From contig NZ_AUED01000011.1 in NCBI RefSeq assembly GCF_000425805.1, forward strand, positions 186,001 to 250,000: a DNA stretch of 64,000 nucleotides. Reading direction: 5' to 3'. The first letter of the stretch is position 1; every line of letters begins with the position of its first letter. The notes under the pieces were generated by a model. That model was not told where the DNA came from and ran no database searches. It worked only from the letters and a program-made list of their open reading frames with translations. A program made the translations under genes and the position numbers. Positions 35,882-44,300 of this stretch are shown here, piece after piece. Origin of the DNA: Pseudomonas vranovensis DSM 16006 (GTDB taxonomy: Bacteria; Pseudomonadota; Gammaproteobacteria; Pseudomonadales; Pseudomonadaceae).

Positions 35882-38192
35882 CGGTCAAGGGAACCCAATG
35901 GTCGATCAGGGCCAGTAGTTCTTCTCGTCGAAAAGGCTTGGCCAGGTAGTCGTTCATGCCCGCCGCCCGGCAACGCTCGCGCTCTTCGGGCATGGCGTTG
36001 GCGGTCAGGGCGACGATGGGGAGGTCGGGCCAGTGTCCGCTCTGGCGGATTCTGCGGCTGGCCTCATAGCCGTCCATGACCGGCATGTTGCAGTCCATCA
36101 AGACAAGGTCGAACGGTGTGGCATGCAACTGCTCCAGTGCCTCGGCGCCGTGGGCGGCGATGTTCACTTCGCAACCCAGTTTGGCCAGCATGCCCTTGGC
36201 CACCAATTGATTCACCGGATTGTCTTCCACCAACAGAATGCGTGCGCGGCGTTCGCTGAGCAGGGCACCGTCGTGTGCCGACAGGTGGGTGCTGTCATTG
36301 CCAATCAGAGTGCGTCGCAGGGTCTGGTACAGGGCGTTGCGTGCCAGGGGACGGGCTTGTTGTTGAAGCGGCGCCAGCTGCGCCGCCTGTTCGCCGGGGA
36401 GAAAGTTGCCGTAGGCGGTCACCAGCAAAATCGGCGTCGTGATCTGCGGACGCAGGCTGAACAGACAGTCCAGGTTATCGGTGATCAGAAGATCGGGTGC
36501 GGCACTGTTCAGTTCGTCGGGGCTGTCGTAGCGCTGATAATCCAGTCCCCAGTCGGGTAGCACGGTTTCCAGCAACTCGGCCAGGCCGCTGGCGGCATTG
36601 CTGATGGCGGCAATACGACCGCGCAAGCGCTCGGCCGGTACAGCCAGGCTGTGGGTGGGCAGGGGCAGCTCGGCACAGAACTGGCTGCCGAAGCCGGCTT
36701 CCGAGCTGATGCTAAGACGCCCCTGCATGGCTTCACACAAGTTGTTGGTCAGTGCCAGGCCGAGGCCTGTGCCACCGTACTGGCGGGTGATGCCGGCACC
36801 GGCCTGGGTGAATGGTTGGAAAATGCGCACCTGGGCTTCCCTCGGAATGCCGATGCCTGTGTCGCACACTTCCAGGCGTACACCGCCGGTATAGGCGCCC
36901 AGGCGCACGTCGACACGGCCGAAACGGGTGAACTTGAGTGCGTTGGACAGCAGGTTGCTGACTATCTGCCGCACGCGTGTGGGATCGCCCAGGACCATGG
37001 AGGGAAACTGCGGGTCGATGAGGCAAGTGAGCTCGACATTGGGCGCTGCATTTTGTGACAGCAGGTTGGCGGTGTCTTCGACCAGGGCGCCCATGTCGAA
37101 CGGTATGCGTTCAAGCTCCAGCTGGCCTGCATCGAATTTGGAGAGGTCGAGGATATCGTTGAGCAGTTCCACCAGCACTTTTCCTGAATCATGGGCGATG
37201 GACAATTGCTGGCGTTGTTCGGCATTGAGCGGGCTGTCCAGGCACAGAGCGATCATGCCCAGCAGGCCATTGAGCGGGGTGCGGATTTCATGGCTCATGT
37301 TGGCCAGGAAAGCCGCCCGGGCTTGCGCCATATCCAGGGCCTGGCGCCTTGCCTGTTCAAGCTCCTCGTTGGACTGGCTCAGGCGGGTATTGCTGGCCTT
37401 GAGCTCGAGGGTGCGCGCCGAGACAATGTTTTCCAGCTCGTTGAGATAGTCGGTCAGGCGATTCTCGGCATTGCGTCGCTGCTGGATTTCAGTGCTCATG
37501 CTGACGAATTGCTGATTGGCCACTTTGACCAGTACGCCAATCTCATCGTGTTCGTGGCCCGGCGGAAACGACAGTTTCGATTGTGCGGGGTGGCGGGTAT
37601 TACTCTTGGCCAGGGCGCTGATCACCCGCACCAGCGGTTGGGTCAGCATGAAGTAGAACAGGGCAAGGAGGATGCAGGTCAAGACCAGGCTGCGTACGAA
37701 GCCATTGAGCAGGGTGATTTCGGCCCGTTCGAGAAAGCGATTGCCGAAGGCAAATGTATCAACCTCCAGGTACAAGGTACCCAGGTACTCGTCTGGCATG
37801 TGGCTGAAGAACAAGGGGTCCTGGAACTGTCGGCTTTCACCGAACAGAAAGTCACTGATAAAGCGGTAGCTGCTTTCCTGGCGTGGTCGATGGACGTCGG
37901 CCAGTACGGTTTCATTGTTGTCGATCAGCCAGGCCCGGGTGATCGCTGGCGATTGCAGCAGTCCGCCCGTCAACTCCTGGGCAAGTTCGGCATCTATGTT
38001 GTAGGCAATGCGTGAAGCCGGGTTATGGCTGATTTTCAGTAATGCCTGCATCTCACGGTTGATGGAGGCATCTTCACTGGCATAATCCATACCGATCTGG
38101 ATGAGACTGAGCAAGGTCCCGAGGATGAAGCCGACCAGGACCGTCAGTCGGGCTTGCTTGTAGGACAGGCGATTGGTGAACTTTATATCCAT
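35874..38192 (-). CDS. sagS: Hybrid sensor kinase SagS-type
   Basis: The 772-residue protein has one membrane helix (14-34), a periplasmic HmsP-like sensor domain (about 35-165), a second helix (167-186), a HAMP/coiled-coil linker, HisKA with His301 in MSHEIRTPL, HATPase, and a C-terminal receiver (649-772) with phosphoacceptor Asp700 in LMDCNMP. In P. aeruginosa SagS directs the switch from attachment to biofilm and acts with HptB. The neighbours gpx/msrB match that locus. The start at 38192 (MDIKF) has GGGG upstream; ATG 38234 in frame would add 14 residues. Confidence 0.88.
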   Translation of the reverse strand: MDIKFTNRLSYKQARLTVLVGFILGTLLSLIQIGMDYASEDASINREMQALLKISHNPASRIAYNIDAELAQELTGGLLQSPAITRAWLIDNNETVLADVHRPRQESSYRFISDFLFGESRQFQDPLFFSHMPDEYLGTLYLEVDTFAFGNRFLERAEITLLNGFVRSLVLTCILLALFYFMLTQPLVRVISALAKSNTRHPAQSKLSFPPGHEHDEIGVLVKVANQQFVSMSTEIQQRRNAENRLTDYLNELENIVSARTLELKASNTRLSQSNEELEQARRQALDMAQARAAFLANMSHEIRTPLNGLLGMIALCLDSPLNAEQRQQLSIAHDSGKVLVELLNDILDLSKFDAGQLELERIPFDMGALVEDTANLLSQNAAPNVELTCLIDPQFPSMVLGDPTRVRQIVSNLLSNALKFTRFGRVDVRLGAYTGGVRLEVCDTGIGIPREAQVRIFQPFTQAGAGITRQYGGTGLGLALTNNLCEAMQGRLSISSEAGFGSQFCAELPLPTHSLAVPAERLRGRIAAISNAASGLAELLETVLPDWGLDYQRYDSPDELNSAAPDLLITDNLDCLFSLRPQITTPILLVTAYGNFLPGEQAAQLAPLQQQARPLARNALYQTLRRTLIGNDSTHLSAHDGALLSERRARILLVEDNPVNQLVAKGMLAKLGCEVNIAAHGAEALEQLHATPFDLVLMDCNMPVMDGYEASRRIRQSGHWPDLPIVALTANAMPEERERCRAAGMNDYLAKPFRREELLALIDHWVPLTAT

Positions 38193-38316
38193 GAGCCCCG
38201 AGCCAGTTTCACGTTCCGTGCGCTGCGCAAGCATAGCCGATCAACCCCGGCTGCTGGCATGCCCTGTCACGCATTCAGTTGCGCCGTTGTCCTTGAATTT
38301 GTCTTGAGGAGCTGTT

Positions 38317-39207
38317 GTGGACTCTCGTTTGAATGCTTTTCTGGAGCGCGCCGAAACGGTGCTCGCTCGCCTCGAACCCTTGCTGCCCGCACCACGTCCG
38401 CAGATCGACTGGAACCACTGCCTGGCTGCACGTTGGCAGCGCGACGGTCGCAGCGGCTACTTGCTGCCGCTGGAGGTCAGCCTGGATATGCGCCTGTCGG
38501 ACCTGATTGGCGTTGACGTGCAGCGCAACCAGTTGGGGCGCAACACGCGTCAGTTCCTCGACGGGATGCCCGCCAACCATGCGTTGCTGTGGGGTTCGCG
38601 CGGCACGGGCAAGTCTTCGCTGGTGCGCGCCTTGCTGGCTGAGCACGCCGAGGCAGGCTTGCGCCTGATCGAGATCGAACGCGATCACCTGGCCGACCTG
38701 CCGCGCGTGGTCGAGCAACTGAGCAAGCTGCCTCAGCGCTTCGTACTGTTCTGCGATGATCTGTCGTTTGAAGCCGGGGAAGGTGATTATCGGGTGCTCA
38801 AGAGCGTGCTCGACGGTTCGCTTGAGCAAGCACCGGACAACGTGCTGTTGTACGCCACCTCGAACCGCCGGCACCTGGTGCCGGAGAAGCAGAGCGACAA
38901 TGAAAACTGGAAGATGGTTGACGGCGAGCTGCACCCCAACGAGGCGGTAGAAGACAAGATTGCCTTGTCGGATCGTTTTGGGCTGTGGCTGTCGTTCTAC
39001 CCCTTTACCCAGGAGCACTTCCTCGATGTGGTCGAACACTGGATCACCGAGCTGGCCAAGGGGCCGGGGCTGGTCTGGCAGCGTGACGAGGAACTTGAAA
39101 AAGCCGCAGTGCGCTGGGCAACCGGCCGCGGCAACCGTAATGGCCGTTGTGCCTATCAGTTCGCTCGTTATTGGGTTGGACTGCAACTGTTGGAGCAAAA
39201 GCAATGA
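38317..39207 (+). CDS. AAA-type ATPase (DUF815)
   Basis: A 296-residue ATPase of the DUF815 family: Walker A LLWGSRGTGKSSLVRALL, Walker B RFVLFCDDLSF, arginine-rich C-terminal lid. Translation starts at GTG 38317 with GAGGAG upstream. The function is unknown; such proteins are conserved in Proteobacteria. Its stop codon overlaps the ATG of the following reductase (ATGA), so they are translationally coupled. Confidence 0.88.
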   Translation: MDSRLNAFLERAETVLARLEPLLPAPRPQIDWNHCLAARWQRDGRSGYLLPLEVSLDMRLSDLIGVDVQRNQLGRNTRQFLDGMPANHALLWGSRGTGKSSLVRALLAEHAEAGLRLIEIERDHLADLPRVVEQLSKLPQRFVLFCDDLSFEAGEGDYRVLKSVLDGSLEQAPDNVLLYATSNRRHLVPEKQSDNENWKMVDGELHPNEAVEDKIALSDRFGLWLSFYPFTQEHFLDVVEHWITELAKGPGLVWQRDEELEKAAVRWATGRGNRNGRCAYQFARYWVGLQLLEQKQ

Positions 39208-39686
39208 TCGACCTGAACGCTTCCGAGGCCGGGCTGGAGGGCTATGGCCTGTTGGCAGCGCAGCTGGAAGCCTTGTTTGCCGATGAGCGTGACTTTATCG
39301 CCAATGCGGCGCAGTTCTCGGCTTTTATCTATAGCCAGGTTGAAGATCTGAACTGGGCGGGATTCTACCTGAATCGCAATGAGGAGCTTGTGCTCGGGCC
39401 ATTCCAGGGGCAGGTTGCCTGTGTACGTATCCCGTTCGGTCGGGGTGTCTGTGGCGCGGCGGCGGCCAGTCGTGAAACTCAACGAGTCGACGATGTGCAT
39501 GCCTTCCCGGGGCATATCGCATGTGACAGCGCATCGAACAGCGAACTGGTGATCCCGCTGGTCAAGGAAGGGCGTTTGATTGGTGTGCTGGATCTGGACA
39601 GCCCCAGGCATGGACGCTTCAGCGTCGAGGACCAAGCTGGGCTTGAGAAGTTGGCGGCGATTTTCCTGCGCCTGACCGACTGCTGA
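39204..39686 (+). CDS. Free methionine-R-sulphoxide reductase (GAF domain)
   Basis: The 160-residue GAF-fold protein has the three cysteines of fRMsr: Cys73 (VACVRIP), Cys83 (RGVCGA) and Cys107 (HIACDS), with the same 10 and 24 spacing as E. coli Cys84/94/118. It reduces free Met-R-sulphoxide, complementing MsrB for protein-bound Met. Coupled to the DUF815 gene. Confidence 0.9.
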   Translation: MIDLNASEAGLEGYGLLAAQLEALFADERDFIANAAQFSAFIYSQVEDLNWAGFYLNRNEELVLGPFQGQVACVRIPFGRGVCGAAAASRETQRVDDVHAFPGHIACDSASNSELVIPLVKEGRLIGVLDLDSPRHGRFSVEDQAGLEKLAAIFLRLTDC

Positions 39687-39691
39687 TACGC

Positions 39692-39762
39692 GCAGGAGCG
39701 AGCTTGCCCCGCGATAGCGATTAATCAGTCAAATCGCTACCGTGGGGCAAGCCCGCTCCTGC
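39692..39762. repeat. Inverted REP pair
   Basis: Two REP copies in opposite orientation (GCAGGAGCGAGCTTGCCCCG and its mirrored GTGGGGCAAGCCCGCTCCTGC-type partner) around AATCAGTCAA. Such BIME-like pairs form a long hairpin RNA and are REPtron-mobile in Pseudomonas. Located between fRMsr and the convergent next gene. Confidence 0.85.
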
Positions 39763-39765
39763 AAA

Positions 39766-40533
39766 TCAATCGTAGATAACCTTCTTCTTCCAGTCATCGT
39801 TGCCGTCGGTCTTCAGCCCTTCGGTCAGCTCGTTGACTTCATCTGCTGCGGGCTCGAGCTGGCTCAACACTTGGGCGTTGGCGCGGGCCAGGAGCTTTTC
39901 CAGGTACTCGAGCTGTTCGCGGTACAGCGCTGGGTCTGGCTGCTTGCGCAGGTACTGGACCCCTCGCTCGAAGGCCAGGCGTGCGTGCCCCGGCTGGTTC
40001 TGCTGCAGCGCCTGCTGGCCCAGGTTGTTGAAGAACTCGATATGCAGCAGTACCAGGATGTGGCGGATTTCCTTGATCCAGGCCTTGGCTTCGCTGGTAG
40101 GCAGAAACCCTTCCTGGGCGGCGCGGGTAATCTGGTTGTGCAGGCCTTCGAGCAGAAAACGTACATCCTTGGCCCGGGCTTCGGTCTGGATCGGCGCGGG
40201 TGGGTTGTTCACCGGCAGCGCCTCGCCCTGGGCGATCAGGGCTTCAAGTTCGGCAATGCGTGCGCGGATTTCGCCGTTGTGCTTGTCCACGGCGAGCTGG
40301 CGCTGGTTGAGGTTGAGTTCAAGGCGGGTCAGCAGCAGTTTCAGGGCAGGGGTCATCAACTGGCCGGGAAAGGTTTCGGTGATCTCGCCACAGCGGCGCA
40401 AGCGATCAGCCAGCTCGATCTTCAGCCGCGCGCGCTCGAGCTTGTTACTCTCGACTACGTTATTGAGATAGCCGATCACGATCAATAACGCGATCCCCGC
40501 CACAATAAGCAGGGTGATCATAAGTGGTGTCAC
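39766..40533 (-). CDS. Single-pass membrane protein with coiled coil, hypothetical
   Basis: A 255-residue protein: N-terminal membrane helix (about 5-24, TLLIVAGIALLIVIGYL), then a long, mostly helical cytoplasmic part with leucine-rich coiled-coil regions (ERARLKIELADRLRR; LELNLNQRQL) and TPR-like helical segments near residues 165-235. GTG at 40533 has TGAGGCG upstream; an ATG at 40521 is the alternative. The family is conserved in Pseudomonas but its role is unknown; I have seen the label DNA repair protein but no domain supports it. Confidence 0.7.
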   Translation of the reverse strand: MTPLMITLLIVAGIALLIVIGYLNNVVESNKLERARLKIELADRLRRCGEITETFPGQLMTPALKLLLTRLELNLNQRQLAVDKHNGEIRARIAELEALIAQGEALPVNNPPAPIQTEARAKDVRFLLEGLHNQITRAAQEGFLPTSEAKAWIKEIRHILVLLHIEFFNNLGQQALQQNQPGHARLAFERGVQYLRKQPDPALYREQLEYLEKLLARANAQVLSQLEPAADEVNELTEGLKTDGNDDWKKKVIYD

Positions 40534-40869
40534 CGTTAACGCCTCATACAGGATGATTTACCATTTGAGTGTAGTGGCTAAGCATTTAGGCGGATAGGGT
40601 TGTTTGGCGGTAGTCACGGCCCCTTGATGGCGTTTTGCCGCTGGGTTGCCGCAGCCGTAAGGGTTTGGGTCACAGATGTGTGCCAATAAATAAACGCCAA
40701 GGACCAGGCGCGGGCCATCCAGGTACAGCACTGCAAAGCACTGGGAAGTCATTGATTTAAATAAATTTATACAGAGGGGTTGACGACTTCCCAAAGCATC
40801 CCTAGAATGCGCGCCACTTGCAGCGTAAAGCACACAGCGGAACGCGGCAGGGAGTGAATGTTGTAGTGT
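40534..40869 (+). promoter_or_regulatory. Upstream region and promoter of tRNA-Glu/Gly cluster
   Basis: No gene in 336 bases. At 40780-40808 lies TTGACG, 17 bases, TAGAAT, a near-consensus promoter. Just upstream (40751-40771) is an A/T-rich stretch that fits an UP element, and downstream the discriminator GCGCGCC is GC-rich, typical of stringent control. Transcription would start near 40815, about 55 bases before the first tRNA. Confidence 0.85.
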
Positions 40870-40945
40870 GTCCCCTTCGTCTAGTGGCCTAGGACACCGC
40901 CCTTTCACGGCGGTAACAGGGGTTCGAGTCCCCTAGGGGACGCCA
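40870..40945 (+). tRNA. tRNA-Glu (TTC), copy 1
   Basis: 76 bases, acceptor GTCCCCT/AGGGGAC, anticodon TTC in CCTTTCA, encoded CCA. Followed by tRNA-Gly after 2 bases. Confidence 0.97.
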
Positions 40946-40947
40946 AT

Positions 40948-41023
<76 letters not shown>

Positions 41024-41127
41024 GTTTACAAAAGCTCTGCTTTACGGCAGGGCTTGTAAAAATCCAGATACAGGCCTTCAGGGTTTGAATCTGGTCACTG
41101 AAACATGCGTTGCATGTTTTGGGCGTC

Positions 41128-41203
41128 GTCCCCTTCGTCTAGTGGCCTAGGACACCGCCCTTTCACGGCGGTAACAGGGGTTCGAGTCCCCTAGGGGACG
41201 CCA
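41128..41203 (+). tRNA. tRNA-Glu (TTC), copy 2
   Basis: Identical in all 76 bases to copy 1. Confidence 0.97.
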
Positions 41204-41207
41204 TTTT

Positions 41208-41283
<76 letters not shown>

Positions 41284-41289
41284 AATCTA

Positions 41290-41322
41290 AAAACGCCGTT
41301 CAATTGAACGGCGTTTTTTTTT
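41290..41322. terminator. Terminator after the tRNA cluster
   Basis: AACGCCGTTC-AATT-GAACGGCGTT at 41292-41315, then T10. Strong terminator; can also serve the convergent toxin-like gene. Confidence 0.94.
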
Positions 41323-41341
41323 GCCCCCATATTCCTCTACA

Positions 41342-44300
41342 TCAGTGACGATGCTGATCGGCAAGGCTGAATAGCGAACTCCCCAGCGATGTTGAGACTT
41401 CTACCCGCAGAATACTTCGTACTTCCAGGCCTTGCTGCGCCTGCCGGCGTTGGTACTCGATACCCTTGCGTGCATCCGCCAGTGATTTCAGGTGGCCGCT
41501 ACCGTGAGCAAAGCGCTCTCGTGGGGTGTTGGCCTCAGGGTAATGAAAATGGGCTTCCCACAGCGGCTGGGCCTGCAGATCGGTGATCAGGTATTTATCC
41601 ATGTAGTGGCGTTTGCTGCCTTTACCAATCAAAAGCCTGGTGTCGTTCAGTTTTCTGACGTTGACCTCTTGCAGGCGTATCAGATTGGTCAGGTAGCTGG
41701 CATTGGGTTTTTCAGGGTTCTTGTAGATCTTCAGCGTCAGTTCGTGGGCCAGATTTCGCAACATGTCACTGTTTTTGACAAGGTCCTGGCGCTGCTCGAG
41801 CCATTGGGTTTCAAGCGGGGCGTTAGTCGCCTGCCTGTCAAAATTTGCGATCAAGGCGTTCAAGGTGTCGACGCGGTTTAGTAAGGGTTCGTAGACGTTT
41901 GCAGCCACTGCATCGTTCCCCTGAGCCTGAGCGTTGGCCTGCCGAACGAGTCGATCAATATCCTTGAGGTTTCGAGTTGCAGCATTACCCAGTTGAGCGA
42001 GTGTGCGCTCGGCTGCGATGACTTTTTCCCGCCATCCATTGAGTAGGGTGTGCTCAACCTGTCGTGGCGTCGATCCATCACTGACATCCAGCAAAGTCAA
42101 CGTGTTGGTATCGGCTCCCCGCTGCTCCGCCAGTACCAGTCGGTAGTTGTCGTGATGCTGCATGGCAATGATGCGTTTGCTTCGGCGGACGGTGTGTGGA
42201 TGTGAAGAGGTGGAGGGCAGGGCTGGCAGGTATTCGATGTCTATGCCCTTCAAGTCGGTGGAGGGCGCTTGCTTCCCTTCATTCTGTTGCAACAGAACTT
42301 GCAATTGCTGCAGGCTTCGGTCACGGAAAAAGTCCACAACTTTGATGCATTCATCAATGTGCGCGGCGTCGGAATCGAGCGCATTGGAAGGATGGTCTTC
42401 CTTGAGGAGTTTGTATCCTTCACCGATTGCATCAAGCCGTTCCTGGAGGTGTGCGAGCAGTGCGAATTGTTTGTCTTCAGGCGTTTGAGCGATATCGATC
42501 AGTAACAAGGCTGCCTGGGTGAAGTCATGTTGCAGGTGCAACGGTTGCGGCCTGAGTGTTGCGGGCGCAGTCAAGTCGTGTGTATCGCTGACACTCAGCA
42601 ACTGGCTACGCAGATTCACCATACCGATGCGGACTTGGTAGTGCGTGTACAGTGAGTCGATATCATTGATCTGTTGATACTCGACTCGGGGGAGCGCCTG
42701 CTGGTCAAGTTGAGCCAAGAGCTGGTCGCGTTGATGCGTCAAGGGAAGTTTTTCGATAAAACTGTCCAGGGCAATGCGTCGAGACCTACGGTAGTCGCCG
42801 CATACTTTAGGCGTGAGTAAAGCATTGAAAATATCCAGGCCCGAAGTGGGGTCCAGATTGTCGTCGTCCAGCCTGTCGTGCATGTCCAGATCGGCGATCA
42901 GGGCAACGTGATTCAGCGCGAGAATCAATTTCCCTACAATCAATTGGTAGCTTTTTTGGAAGTGAGCGGGAGAGTCCAATAGGGTGAGGAATTCCCGGTG
43001 CTGCTCCAGCAAGGTCTTGTGCAGCTCCAGGTCTTGAATGTATTCGTGGTATTTTTGCTTGGCTGTGTCGCGCTTCGCCCCAGGCTGGGATGTAACGTTC
43101 GCGATGATTGGCATGACCCTTACAAACTTATCGAGTTTGTCTGCTGACGCATTGAGCTCCTGCTTGATCTTTTCGTTCTTTGCCTTTATTTCCATCAACT
43201 TGCGTCCACCACCAGCACCCCTGCCAGACCCTCCTAGCCCACCAATTAGAATGCCTTGCCAGTGGCCCTGACCGTCCAGAGCGATAGCCTCGCTGCGGCC
43301 GGGACGTGATGCCTGGTACTCGTTGTTCGCTGCCTGAGCAACAGGGTCTTGGGCATGTACAATGCGCCAGATTGCTTGCGCTGGTGAAGAGGCTTGTTTG
43401 TCACGCAGCACTTGATACACGCCGTCTTCGATCAACACATAGTATTTGTGATCAAGTGTGATAATCCCTTCGCTATTGGGCTGTGCTTCCCCGACGTCCA
43501 TTGGCAGGCGAAAGGTGGATAACCGCGATGCGCTCAGTGGAAACTGATTGGTATGCGGTAACAACTCCACCAGATCGGAACGCAGCCCTGCGGCCTGGCG
43601 CTGAAGGGTGTTGATCAGTGCGTCGTTGGCGTAGACATCGAAGCCGATAGCTATGCGTTGTTCGTCATTTAGCGTGCGAAGTATCGCTTTGGCCAAGCCG
43701 GCCTGGCCGGACCCGATCTGAATCAAGTCGCCGGTGTGGAAGCTACCTGCGTAGCGATTGGATGTGCGGTACAGATTAATGAAGGTTTGGGGGGCTTCCA
43801 ATGCGTATTGGGCAAGGACAGTGGGTGTAGCAGTGACTTGTCCGCCGTGATCAATTGCACCTGTGTGCACACGAATGCCCAACGACGTTGGCCAGCCAGG
43901 GCGGCTGATGAGGAGCGCGCAAAATAGCGCTTCGCTATCGGCGGGGTTTGAAAAATCTGCGGTTGCCGAAAAGCCAAAAACACCTTGCAGTACGCGTTGC
44001 TCCATTTGTACTTGCAGGATGGCGTTCAGTGCCTCACTGGAGATCGGGCTGTCGCTGCCGAGCGTGCGCAACTCTGGGTGCTGCAGAAACAGATGGTCAC
44101 GCGCTGCTGGAGAAAGCGCAGGAAATCGCTCGGTCAATGCCCCGGGATCGTCTGCAAAACCAGGTTTGAAATCCGTGAGCTCCAGTTGAAGTACTTCGAG
44201 CAATTGCCAGGGAGGTGTGGCACCTGAGCGCCAGAGCAGGTCCAGTTGCGAGCGTTCTACATTCGCCAGGCCCAGTAACCACTGGGCCCTCTGGGGTTCG

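Noticed and set aside
40558..40908. 116-residue minus-strand frame upstream of the tRNAs
   Set aside because: It covers the tRNA promoter and the first tRNA, lacks a ribosome site, and has no recognisable domain.
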